Position numbers and translations under genes: made by a program. A stretch of 53,987 nt of DNA, from contig CANQYZ010000012.1 in assembly GCA_947628215.1 (NCBI GenBank), positions 1 through 53,987 on the forward strand, given 5' to 3'. Positions 1-10,600 of the stretch are shown in pieces. The notes below the pieces were generated by a model. It ran no database searches, had not been told where the DNA came from, and saw nothing but the letters and a program-made list of their open reading frames with translations. The stretch comes from an uncultured Clostridia bacterium (GTDB taxonomy: Bacteria > Bacillota > Clostridia > TANB77 > CAG-508). Within the stretch, counting starts at the first letter, position 1. The number at the start of each line of letters is the position of its first letter.

Positions 1-50
1 TTGCATACTCTCTATTTTAATCTACTATAAGCACCTTTTCCAGTAATCAT
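1..50. other. Rearranged left edge: inverted pieces of prfA
   Basis: Bases 14-50 are the reverse complement of 66-102 with two mismatches, and bases 1-18 are the exact reverse complement of 364-381. Both source segments lie inside prfA. The first 50 bases are therefore a mosaic of inverted prfA fragments, not the natural upstream sequence of prfA. The 15 bases between the two arms (51-65) still read as RF1 sequence (KEISF). This looks like a contig-end artefact (fold-back or graph tangle), though a real strain rearrangement cannot be excluded. Confidence 0.75.
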
Positions 51-650
51 AAAGAAATATCTTTTATGATTACAGGAAAAGGTGTTTATAGTAGATTAAA
101 ATTTGAAAGTGGTGTACATAGAGTACAAAGAGTACCTGACACTGAAAGTAGTGGTAGAATCCATACATCAACTGTAACAGTTGCAGTTTTACCAGAGGCA
201 GAAGATGTAGAAGTTGAGATAAATCCTGCTGATATAAAAATGGATGTGTTTAGAGCATCAGGAGCTGGTGGACAACATGTTAATAAAACATCATCTGCTG
301 TAAGACTTACACATATTCCAACTGGAATAGTTGCAGAATGTCAAACAGAAAGATCACAAGTTCAAAATAGAGAGTATGCAATGAGATTGCTTCGTTCTAG
401 AATTTATGAAATAGAACTTGAAAAACAAGAAAAAGAACTTGCAAGTGAAAGAAAAAGCCAAGTTGGATCTGGAGATAGAAGTGAAAAAATAAGAACATAC
501 AATTATCCTCAAGGAAGAATAACAGATCATAGAATTGGTTTTAGTATTTTTCAAATGGAAGACTTTTTAAATGGTAATTTAGATGAACTAATAGATAACT
601 TGATTGCAAGTGATAGAGCAGAAAAATTAAAAGGTGATGAAGAACAATAA
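51..650 (+). CDS. prfA: Peptide chain release factor 1 (RF1), 3' part
   Basis: RF1 recognises UAA and UAG stop codons in the ribosomal A site and triggers hydrolysis of peptidyl-tRNA. The visible part starts in the middle of the family: KEISF then the conserved [21 protein letters not shown] segment shortly after the Met codon at 66. The catalytic GGQ tripeptide lies in [13 protein letters not shown] near 260-290. The C-terminal helices end with the usual RF1 motif region (ITDHRIGFS). Roughly the first 40 percent of the protein is missing because authentic sequence is lost at the left edge, where bases 1-50 are inverted prfA fragments. Codon 51 is the first that reads as genuine RF1; no start codon is claimed. 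A hairpin terminator follows the stop. Confidence 0.95.
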   Translation, partial: KEISFMITGKGVYSRLKFESGVHRVQRVPDTESSGRIHTSTVTVAVLPEAEDVEVEINPADIKMDVFRASGAGGQHVNKTSSAVRLTHIPTGIVAECQTERSQVQNREYAMRLLRSRIYEIELEKQEKELASERKSQVGSGDRSEKIRTYNYPQGRITDHRIGFSIFQMEDFLNGNLDELIDNLIASDRAEKLKGDEEQ

Positions 651-652
651 TA

Positions 653-692
653 TAAAAAAGAAAAGTATGAAGAATAATACTTTTCTTTTTTA
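653..692 (+). terminator. Rho-independent terminator after prfA
   Basis: A-rich arm AAAAAAGAAAAGTAT, a short loop, then ATACTTTTCTTTTTT. The second arm merges into the T tract. It sits just after the prfA stop and before the next gene's ribosome site. Confidence 0.8.
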
Positions 693-712
693 TAAATTAA
701 TGGGAGAAAGAT

Positions 713-1156
713 ATGCAAAAGGAATATAATAAATCTAATTTACAGTTAATAGATAACTATATTAGTGAATTTTCACTAAATGTTTTTGACAAAATAAGAA
801 ATGATACAGAACTCGAAGTTGCTGTGGAAGTGGAATTTAGAATGACAGAAGTTGATGAAAAAAAGATGATAGGACAAATTGAACTAAGATATAATGTAGA
901 TATCTTAGAAAAGGAAGAAAAGAAAGCCAAAATTATTATGACAATAAATGCCCTATTTAATTTCTTAGATAATATAGATAAAAAAGCTTTTGAAGAAATA
1001 CTTAAAATTGATGGTTCAACTGTAATTTCACATATCTGTAGATCATATATTGCATCTGTAACAGCACAAAGCGGAATGCCAACTATTATAATGCCACTTA
1101 TTGACTTTAATGAATTTTTTAAAGAAGCTAAACAATCAAATGATGAGAATAAATAG
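713..1156 (+). CDS. SecB-like protein (possible export chaperone)
   Basis: A 147-residue soluble protein with no signal peptide or membrane segment, and a clear GGGAG-type ribosome site just before ATG 713. The C-terminal third (Ile-Cys-Arg-Ser-Tyr, then VTAQSGMPTIIMPLIDF and FFKEA) resembles the end of the SecB fold, where a helix is followed by a Pro-rich loop and an NF/DF-type motif. The central part alternates charged and hydrophobic residues (EVAVEVEFRM, GQIELRYNV), as in the SecB beta sheet. SecB holds preproteins unfolded for the Sec translocase. Firmicute SecB-like proteins are diverse and some serve as toxin-antitoxin chaperones, but no toxin pair is next to this one. The family call rests on remembered pattern, not on an alignment. 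Confidence 0.55.
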   Translation: MQKEYNKSNLQLIDNYISEFSLNVFDKIRNDTELEVAVEVEFRMTEVDEKKMIGQIELRYNVDILEKEEKKAKIIMTINALFNFLDNIDKKAFEEILKIDGSTVISHICRSYIASVTAQSGMPTIIMPLIDFNEFFKEAKQSNDENK

Positions 1157-1223
1157 AATAATCAAAACTTAATCTAATAATAAACCTGAAAAAGATGAAT
1201 ATATTTAATTGAGGTGTTTGAAT

Positions 1224-1961
1224 GTGACGAGTGTGGTAAATATTACTTTTTTAGGTCTTATTTTTGGTATGCTTGGAACTACTTTAGGCGGAATAATAGG
1301 TTCTTTTTTAAACATAAAAAGCAATAAATATTTAAGTTTTATGCTAGAATTTACTGCTGGACTTATGTTATCTATTATATGTTTTGAACTAATACCAGAA
1401 GCAATTTCATTATCAGAAATTTCATATGTTATATTTGGAATATCTTTAGGTGTAATTACAATGATTATATGTGATAATAAAATCAATACTTCATACAAAT
1501 ATAAGTATTCATCTAAGTCAGGTAGTTTACTTACAACAGGAATTATTATTGGAATTGGTCTTGCAATTCATAATTTGCCAGAAGGATTAGCAATAGGAAG
1601 TGGTTTTGATAGTTCTGCAAAACTTGGACTTTCTCTTGCAATTGCAATTTGTTTTCATGATGTTCCTGAAGGAATTTCTATAGCAATTCCATTAAAACAA
1701 GGTGGAATGAATAGGCTAAAAACAATTATTTATACAATGATATCTGGCATTACAACAGGAATTGGTGCGCTTATTGGTGCTTTAGTTGGAAAAGTATCTA
1801 CAATTAGTATAAGCATTTCACTTGCATTTGCTGCAGGAGCAATGCTTTATATAGTATCAGGAGAATTGATACCAGAATCTAAGAGTATGTATAAGGGAAG
1901 ATTTCCTGTTGTAGGTAATGTTATAGGATTTTTGCTTGGAATAATTGCAATGAGTATATAA
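1224..1961 (+). CDS. ZIP-family metal transporter (ZupT-like)
   Basis: A polytopic membrane protein of about 245 residues that should import divalent metal such as zinc into the cytoplasm. Both ZIP metal-site motifs are present: AIHNLPEGLAIG around the fourth membrane helix and FHDVPEGISIAIPL in the next, with the expected His and Glu ligands. The loop between helices 3 and 4 is short, as in bacterial GufA/ZupT-type members. Start: an open frame extends to TTG 1209, but the GAGGTG ribosome site at 1211-1216 is best placed for GTG 1224 (MTSVVNITFLG), so that start is chosen. A consensus promoter for pcrA follows right after the stop. Confidence 0.85.
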   Translation: MTSVVNITFLGLIFGMLGTTLGGIIGSFLNIKSNKYLSFMLEFTAGLMLSIICFELIPEAISLSEISYVIFGISLGVITMIICDNKINTSYKYKYSSKSGSLLTTGIIIGIGLAIHNLPEGLAIGSGFDSSAKLGLSLAIAICFHDVPEGISIAIPLKQGGMNRLKTIIYTMISGITTGIGALIGALVGKVSTISISISLAFAAGAMLYIVSGELIPESKSMYKGRFPVVGNVIGFLLGIIAMSI

Positions 1962-1972
1962 GATTTTTTATA

Positions 1973-2001
1973 TTGACAAATTTATGAACTACAAATATAA
2001 T
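1973..2001 (+). promoter_or_regulatory. Sigma-A consensus promoter for pcrA
   Basis: TTGACA at 1973-1978, a 17-base spacer, and TATAAT at 1996-2001: both hexamers perfect. The pcrA ATG is about 40 bases downstream. Confidence 0.85.
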
Positions 2002-2042
2002 ACAAACATAAGTTTTTTAAACTATTAATAAAGGAGAAACAC

Positions 2043-4343
2043 ATGACAGAAGAAATAGAAATACTAAAAGATCTAAATGACAAACAGAGAGAAGCAGTGC
2101 TAAGCACTACTGGCCCATGCTTAGTAATTGCTGGAGCTGGAAGTGGAAAAACTAAAGTTTTAACTCATAAAATTGCTTATTTGATGCAATATGTTGGAGT
2201 AAAACCATGGAATATTCTTGCTATTACTTTTACAAATAAAGCTGCGAATGAGATGAAAGAAAGAGTTGAAAATTTAGTAGGAGAAGTTGCAAATGATATG
2301 TGGATTGGTACTTTTCATGCTATATGCGTGAAAATACTTAGAAAATATATTGATAGAATAGGATTTACATCATCTTTTGCTATATTTGATACTTCTGATC
2401 AAAGAACTATTGTAAAGCAATGTATGAAACAACTAGAAATAGATGATAAATTATTTACAGATAGATCAGTTTTAAGTGAAATAAGTAATAGCAAAAATGA
2501 AATGCTAGAGCCAGAAGAATATGCTTTAAGAACGAATGGAGAGTTTAGAAAACAGACTATAGCAGAAATTTATAAGTTATATCAAAAAAAGTTAAGAGAA
2601 AATAATGCAATTGATTTTGATGATATTATAAATTATACAATTAAAATTCTTTCTGAAAACCCTGATGTATTAGAGTATTATTCAAATAAATTTGAGTATG
2701 TATTAGTAGACGAATATCAAGATACAAATAAAGCACAATTTACATTAGTATCAATGCTTGCTGCAAGATTTGGAAATATTACTGTTGTAGGAGATAATGA
2801 CCAAGGAATTTATTCTTTTAGAGGAGCAGATATTACTAATATCTTAAACTTTGAAAAAGATTTTCCAGGAACAAAGATAATAAAACTAGAGCAAAATTAT
2901 AGATGTACACAAAATATCTTAGATGCTGCAAATGCAGTAATAAAGAACAATGAAACAAAATATAAGAAAAATCTATGGACAGAAAATATGAAAGGTACAC
3001 TTCCATATGTATATAGAGGAGATACTGAATACGATGAAGCCAATTTTATAGTAGAGCAAATAAGAAGACTAAAAAGAGAAGAATATATGTCTTATAATGA
3101 TTTTACTGTACTATATAGAATGAATAGTCAATCACGTAGTATAGAGGATATTTTAAGAAGAGAAGATATTCCATACAAAATTGTTGGTGGCTTAAAGTTC
3201 TATGAAAGAAAAGAAATTAAAGACATTATTGCTTATTTAAGACTTATAGAAAATACGTCAGATAATTTAAGTCTTCAAAGAATAATTAATGAACCTAAAA
3301 GAGGAATCGGTAAGACAAGTTTAGATAATGTTGAACAAATAGCAAATCAAAATGAAGTTTCTATGTATGAAGTAATAAATAGAGCTGCAGACTTTGGATT
3401 AACTAGGGTATATGCAAATTCAAGAGATTTTATATCTCAAATAGAAGAATTAAAAAGCAAAAAGGAAAGCTTACCTATATCAGAACTTATAAAGGAAGTT
3501 TTAAAAGTGACAGGATATTCAAAAGCTTTGAAAGATGAGAATACTGCTGAAGCAGAAACAAGACTTGAAAACTTAGATGAATTTTTAACTGTTGCTATTG
3601 AATTTGAAGAAGAGTTTGCAGATAACACATTATCAGAATTTTTAGAAGGAATAACACTTTCTTCTGATATTGATAATACTGATGACACTGAAGATTCAGT
3701 AACACTTATGACTTTACATAGTGCAAAAGGACTAGAATTCCCAGTTGTATTTTTAGTTGGAATGGAAGAGGGAATTTTTCCTGGATACAAGTCAATAGGA
3801 GAAGAATCAGAGCTTGAAGAAGAAAGACGTTTATGCTATGTAGGAATAACAAGAGCAAAACAACATTTGTTTTTAACTTGTAGTAGACAAAGAACTATAT
3901 TTGGTTCTACTAGCTGCAATCAAGTTTCAAGATTCTTAAAAGAAATACCAAAAGAATTATTAGATGGTTATGAAGAAACTTTTGAAAGTAGTAATCAAAA
4001 AGCATATGATGATTATCAATATACTTGGAAATATGGTAATAGTAATGAAGAACCAAAAGTTAAATCATATACTTCAAATGAATACAATACTACTAGAAGA
4101 AAACCAGAGTTTGCTTTTAGAAGTGCAGAAAGCTTCTTAAATGGACTTAAGCAAAAGACAAGTGATGATATTGATGTATCTGTTTATAAAGCAGGTCAGA
4201 AAGTATACCACAAGAAATTTGGTGAAGGTAATATTAATTATGTAGAAGCAGAGGGAGACGACTTAAAGGTAGATATTACATTTGAAAAAGTAGGACATAA
4301 GAGACTTATGGCAAAATATGCTGGACTTGAAATTATTGATTAA
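2043..4343 (+). CDS. pcrA: ATP-dependent DNA helicase PcrA/UvrD
   Basis: A 766-residue superfamily 1A 3'-5' helicase for nucleotide excision and replication repair and rolling-circle plasmid replication. Visible motifs in order: Q motif LNDKQREAV; Walker A AGAGSGKT near residues 30-37; ITFTNKAANEMKERV (Ia); Walker B DEYQDTN near 222-228; GDNDQGIYSFRGAD (III); QNYRCTQNI (IV); TLHSAKGLEFPVVF (V); EERRLCYVGITRAK (VI). The C-terminal tail ends in a Tudor-like segment (VYHKKFGEGNINYVEAEG), as in PcrA, which binds RNA polymerase. Length is normal for the family. Start ATG 2043 has an AAGGAG ribosome site about 7 bases upstream and a perfect promoter above it. It is a single-gene transcription unit with its own terminator. 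Confidence 0.97.
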   Translation: MTEEIEILKDLNDKQREAVLSTTGPCLVIAGAGSGKTKVLTHKIAYLMQYVGVKPWNILAITFTNKAANEMKERVENLVGEVANDMWIGTFHAICVKILRKYIDRIGFTSSFAIFDTSDQRTIVKQCMKQLEIDDKLFTDRSVLSEISNSKNEMLEPEEYALRTNGEFRKQTIAEIYKLYQKKLRENNAIDFDDIINYTIKILSENPDVLEYYSNKFEYVLVDEYQDTNKAQFTLVSMLAARFGNITVVGDNDQGIYSFRGADITNILNFEKDFPGTKIIKLEQNYRCTQNILDAANAVIKNNETKYKKNLWTENMKGTLPYVYRGDTEYDEANFIVEQIRRLKREEYMSYNDFTVLYRMNSQSRSIEDILRREDIPYKIVGGLKFYERKEIKDIIAYLRLIENTSDNLSLQRIINEPKRGIGKTSLDNVEQIANQNEVSMYEVINRAADFGLTRVYANSRDFISQIEELKSKKESLPISELIKEVLKVTGYSKALKDENTAEAETRLENLDEFLTVAIEFEEEFADNTLSEFLEGITLSSDIDNTDDTEDSVTLMTLHSAKGLEFPVVFLVGMEEGIFPGYKSIGEESELEEERRLCYVGITRAKQHLFLTCSRQRTIFGSTSCNQVSRFLKEIPKELLDGYEETFESSNQKAYDDYQYTWKYGNSNEEPKVKSYTSNEYNTTRRKPEFAFRSAESFLNGLKQKTSDDIDVSVYKAGQKVYHKKFGEGNINYVEAEGDDLKVDITFEKVGHKRLMAKYAGLEIID

Positions 4344-4360
4344 AGAAAAATTTTAATTTA

Positions 4361-4396
4361 GACATTGTAGGTACAAAAACTTACAATGTCTTTTTT
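4361..4396 (+). terminator. Rho-independent terminator after pcrA
   Basis: Stem GACATTGTAGG / CTTACAATGTC with one imperfect pair, followed by TTTTTT. The rest of the gap up to 4613 holds no gene. I see only AT-rich sequence and the AAAGGAAAG-type ribosome site of the next gene. Confidence 0.8.
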
Positions 4397-4613
4397 AGTC
4401 CTAAACGCCTAGGAAAAAGTGAGAAACTTGAGGCTTAATTGATAAAAATATAACAAAAAAGTAAACATAATAAAACATCTTAGAAAGCCTTGAAAATAAA
4501 GAACTTTAGCAGACAAATTTTATACATGTAAAAAGTGATATAGAAATTACTTATTTTTATATGTAAGAAATAAGAAGGAATTTTATTTCACAAAAGAAAG
4601 GAAAGAAAGAAAA

Positions 4614-7600
4614 ATGTTTGCTAAAAAAGAGAAAAAAGGAGACAAGCCAAAGGCAAAGTTTAGCATAAAGTTACTAATACCAGTAGGTTTAATAGTAGTA
4701 GCTCTATGTTTAAGCTTTCTTTTTAGTTCAAAAACTATCGAAAAGAATAGTATTCAAAACTTTATAGCAAGGCTTACAGGAGAAGAACAAAAAAGTAGCG
4801 AAACTATGGAAATGCCTAAGGTAGAGCCAAATGCAGATGCAAAATTAGATATAGAAACATCTGTATCAGAAAATGCAGATACTGCAAAAGTAGGAGATAT
4901 AATTACCTACAATATTAATGTAAAAAATCTTGGAGATGAAGATGAATTAGTAAAAATACAAGATTCTATTCCTTCAGGAACAAAATTTATGGAAGGCAGT
5001 ATCAAAATAAACAATATGGAGACTGATTATACAGAAGATGATTTGAAAAATGGTATATCAGAAACTATAGCTCCAACAAAAATTCCAGAAAATAAAAAAA
5101 TATTTGAAAAATTTGAAAATGTTACAATAGAACCATATTATAATCAGGATTTTAGTGAATTTAAATATGTTTCCTCAATAAAAAAGGACGAAGATAAAGT
5201 AAATGATGATGTATATACTTCTCCCAATAGTAATTTAATTGTAGATCATGAGTGGGGAAAAGCAGGCAGAGAAGATATATATGGTGTGAATTTCACAAAT
5301 GGACTAGAGGGAAATGAGAACGGTTCTTATCCAAATTCTTATACATTAGAATTTGCTGTAGACTGTAAAGAATTTATTTTTGATGCAGCATCAAGCTTTA
5401 AACTTTATGCAGATGAAGGAAATGGATATAGAAAAATAGGAGAACGTGATGAAAGTGGAGAACAGTCATTTAAAGTAACCTTTGAAACAAAAGCTAAAAG
5501 AAACATAAGAATGGATTTAGATGGAAGATTTTTCTGCATATGGATAAATAAAGATGATACCGCAAGTAAAGTAGAAAGAGAGCTAAGACCTAAAGTATTA
5601 TTTATGGGAGACAGCTGGGCAACAGCTACTACTGTAAAGTCAATTAATTCATATGTAAATGTAATGTCAGATTTATTAAATGTTGAATGTATTAATGCTG
5701 GAGTTGGAGGATCAGGATACTTAGCTAATAGTTTATATTATAATAGACTTGAATATCCATTTAAAACTGCAAAATTAGATCCAGATATATTCATATTTAC
5801 AGGTGGTGCAAACGATTATAGTTATGTTAGCAATATCTATACTGTAGAGCGAGCAATTGAAGAAGTAAGAAAAGATATAAATAAAGTAAAAGAACTTTCA
5901 CCAGACATTAAAATTATTTTATTTGGTGTAGGAACACCAAGAGATAAAATTCATTCAGCAAAATGGACGCAAGACTTTAATGATCAAATGAGAACACTTG
6001 CATTTGAACTTAAAATACCATTTGTTGATATGATAAATGGAGATACATTCTTAGCAGATGGAACTCAAGTTACGGAAGGTAAAGTATATCTTACTGGAAA
6101 TGGATGGGTAGGAAATGAAACAGGAACAGGAAATACAGATTATTATGTAGAACCAGACTCTGTACATTTAACTAAAGAAGGATATGAGTATTTAGGAAAT
6201 AGATATGCAGAAGAAGTAGAAAAAGTATTATTAAATAAGCAAACAACTTTCAATTTATCTTTTGATGTAATGATAGATGATTCAGAAGAATCAAGTGATA
6301 AAGTACAAATAATAAATACACCTATAGTAAACACTAAAGAAATGGAAGCTATTAAAATAAATGCAGAGGTAAAACAACACAAAGAGTCTAAAGTCACAGC
6401 TAAAACAAACGTTAAATTAGAAAAAGAAGATTTAGGATATAGCCAAGAGGGAGAAGAGATAACATATAATATAGAAATAGATAATAATGATTCTATGGAA
6501 GATGTTGCAGTAGTAAAAGATGTAATTCCTGATGGTACAGAATTTGTAGATGGAAGTTTAAAAATAGATAATACAGATACTGAGTATTCAAAAGAAGATT
6601 TAGAAAACGGAATAGAAGTAAAATTAAAATCTGAAATAAGCACAGATACTTCAAAGATAAATGAAAATGAAGAACTTGGAACAGTAAAACATTATAAATC
6701 AATAGATGAAGCAAAACAAGATATGTCAGATAATGGTGATGTATGGCAGGAATATGCTTGCTTTTCAAATGAAAATAATAACGGAAATGTTAGTGGATCA
6801 TATATTTCAAACAATTCAACTCTTGTTTCAATAGATAAGCTATATGAAGGATCTAAAAAATCTGTTATTGGAAAAAGCTCATTAGAAGAAGGATTTAGCA
6901 CGCCTTACACTGTAGAATTTAATACAAATGCTACTAATTTTGTAATTGGAGCAGTAGGACCAATTAATGTAAAATTAGATGATAACGGAACATATAAAAT
7001 GCTTAAAATGGACGGAAATGCAGATGAAAATTCTAGTGAATTTAGCTATTATAGAGTAACATTGAAAAATGAAAATAGGACATATAGAAATTATAAAGTA
7101 GATTTAACAGGAGCATTTGGTGGAGTATTTATAGAAAAAGATTGTGATAAGCATGAAGTTAAAAGAACTATTGGTAAAAAAGCAGTATTTATTGGAAATT
7201 CATGGTCAGTAGCTTCTAATATAGAAGGATCAAAAATAGGAGGATCATTTAAATCTTATCCTAATATAATGGCTGATTTAATTGGATTTGAAATGACTTC
7301 AATGGGTGGAAATAGAACAGGATATGTACAAAAAGTTGAAAAATATGTAACAAATTATGAAAAAGTAGTATATGCAGTTGAAAATATAAATCCAGAAGTT
7401 TTAATATTATCTGGTTCAGCTTATGATGTAACAAATAATAAATCAGAAGAAGATGTAGCAAGAGAACTTAAGAAATGTATATACTATGCTAGAAAACATT
7501 CTCCAAATATAAAAATAATTGTACTTGGAGTAGAATGTCCTGCAGATAGAAATAATCTTCCAAGTAATTTTATAAGCATGAATAATAAATTAAAAGAAGC

Positions 7601-10600
7601 TGCTTTAGATTATAATATACCTTTTGTTGATTTAATTACAGGAGAAACAATAGCAGGAGATGGAACAAAACTATCTTTAGAAAAAGGTTCTTATATTACA
7701 GAAGAAAATGCAGCAGAATATATAAACAATAACTTCTTAACAGAAGAGGGACATAAGTATTTAGGAATAGAGATTTCAAAAGAAATCGCAAAAGTATTAA
7801 ATTGGTATGGTATAAAATCAAATGAAGTAACATTTGAAGGCGGAAAAACTAATGTATCATTTAAAGTAAGAGTAAAAGATTTATCAGAAGATACATTTTT
7901 ATCAAATATAAGCAATAAAGCTATTGTAAGTCGCATAGAAACGAATAGTATAAAAACAACTATTAAAAAAGCTAGTGTAACAATAGAGCAAAGTGTAGAG
8001 AATCAAAAGGATGAATATAAACTTGGAGATAAAATAAAATTTAAAATTACTGTTACAAATAACGGAACAATTGATTTAAAAAATGTAAAGGTAACTGGTA
8101 CTTTAGAAGAATTAAAACCAGTAAATCCATTAAGTATGGATAAATTACTTATAAATCAAAGTCATGTATTTGAAGCAACATATAAAGTTACAGAAAAAGA
8201 TATTATAAATGGGAAAATAGAAAACATAGCTACGATTACAGGTATAAAAGAAGATGAATCTGAAATATCTTCTCAAAGTGAAAAAATAGAATTAAATGTT
8301 GAGAAAGAAAATGCACATTTGAAGATTGAAAATAAAAACGTTACAGAAAGCGGCGAAGAACAAGAAGAAGGAAAAGTTTATAAACTTGGTGAGAAGGTAA
8401 AATATAGAGTTAAAGTAATAAATGATGGAAATGTTACAATTTCAAATATTGTAGTAAATGATAGTTTAGTAGATAAAAGCTATAATATTGAAAGCTTAGC
8501 TCCAACTAAAACAAAAACATATAATATAGAACATATAGTATCAGAGGAAGATATTTTAGCAGGAGAATTAAAAAATGAAGTTACAGCAAGTGGAAGCAGT
8601 CCTACTAAAGAAGTAGAAAATATTGAAATAGAAGAAACATCTGATAAAGTTGTAAAAAAGAATACACATATAAAGGTTAAAGAAGAGATAACAAGCATTC
8701 CAAAGAACAGAAAATATTATGAACTTAATGAAAACATAATTTATACTATAACTGTTACAAATGATGGAAACCTAAGTGTAAGTAATATAATAGTTAAAGA
8801 TGAAGTAACATCTGGAGAAGTAACTATAGACAATCTAAAACCAGGAGAAACAAAAAGTGTAAGATTGACTCATACTGTTACAGAAGATGATATTATTTCT
8901 GGAAAGATTAGTAGTTTATTATCTGTTAAAGGAACATCTAAAGATCCAGATATCGAAAGTGTAGAAGTAAATGATGAAAGTATTACTAAAAATGAAAATG
9001 ATAAAAACATTAAAATAGAAGAGGAAAAAGTAAAAGTTAAACTAGAGTTATCTAGTACTCCAGAAAGTGGTATAGAAGTACAAGAGGGAGAAGAAATTAC
9101 ATACCAAATAAAACTTACTAATGAAGGAAATGTTACAACAGTTTCAAAAGTAAAAGATGAAATATCAGAAAATGCAGAAATTTTAGAAGATTCTATAAAA
9201 ATAATAGATGAAGAAACAGAAGAACTTGCAGAAGATGGAAACTTAAGTGATGGAATAGATGTCACATTAGCTCCAAATGAATCTAAAACAGTAGAATTTA
9301 AAGCAAAAGCTTTAAAAGCAGAAAACTTAAGCAAAATAAAAAATACAGCTAAAGTAGAATATAAGAGAGAAAAAGTTGTAGATAATCAAGAAAATGAGAC
9401 TAAAGAGGAAACAAAAGAAGTAGAACATACTTTTATATGCCCTGTAGTAAGTGTAGAGCAAGAAAGAATAAGTGAAAAAGACTTTGCATTATCTGAAAGA
9501 GAAATTGAATATAAAGTTAAAATTAGAAATAGTGGAAAAATTGGATCTTTTGTAAAGGTAATAGATGAATTATCAGAAAACGCAGAAGTTATAAAAGAAT
9601 CTGTTACTATAAATGAAGAACCAAAAGATGATGAAGAAATAAATTCATTATTTAATGAAGGTTTAGATATATATCTAGATAAGGTAAAAGAAAATAATCC
9701 TTCTGAAGTTGTAATTACATTTAAAGTTAAAGTAAATAAAGATGAAGAAGGAACTGTTACAAATAAAATCAAAGTAAAAAGTTCGGAAAAAGTAAAAGAA
9801 GAGGAAACTTTATCTAATCCAACAATAGATGAAGTAGAGACTAGGGAATTAAAAATTCCAATATTAAAAATAGAAAAATCATTTGAAATAAATAGATTAT
9901 CTGAGGAAAACTTAGAAGAAGGCAATGTTACAGCAGATGATGAAATAACATATAATTTAAAAGTTACAAATACTGGAGATACAGATGCTACAAATGCTAC
10001 AGTTTATGATTATGTACCAGATGGAACAACATTAAAAGACATTTATGAAAATGGAACAGAAGATGAAGATGAAATTACTTGGACTATAGATAATATAGAA
10101 ACTGGAAATGAAAAAACAGTAGGATTTAAAGTAGCAGTAAATTACTTTAGAGATGAAAGCGAAGCAATTGAAAATACAGCTTATTTAGAGGATATTTCAA
10201 GTAATAGAGTAAAAATTTTATATAATAAACCAACTCCTAAATACGAAGGACATGTTGAAAAAACAGGAGCAGAAGAAATAAGACATAGCAAAGATAAAGT
10301 AGATTATACAATCAAATATACAGCAAGTATAGATAAATATGTAGGAGATGCATATTTGCAAGTAGTAGATAAACTTCCATATTTAATAAATACAGAAGAG
10401 TCAGATTTAGGTGATGCTGGATATAATAAAGAACAAAATACTTTGACATGGAGTATGGATTTAAAAGATATTGATACTTATAAAGAAGGACCAAATAAAA
10501 CATATGAAGTAAACTTTGAAAGACATGTAAGTTTATTATATAAAGATGTAAATTTAGCAGAAGATAAAATGACAAATACTGTAGACGGAAAGTTATATAT

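Noticed and set aside
4397..4613. Riboswitch in the gap before the giant surface gene
   Set aside because: Some self-complementarity around 4524-4570, but it matches no known riboswitch core and has no convincing terminator.
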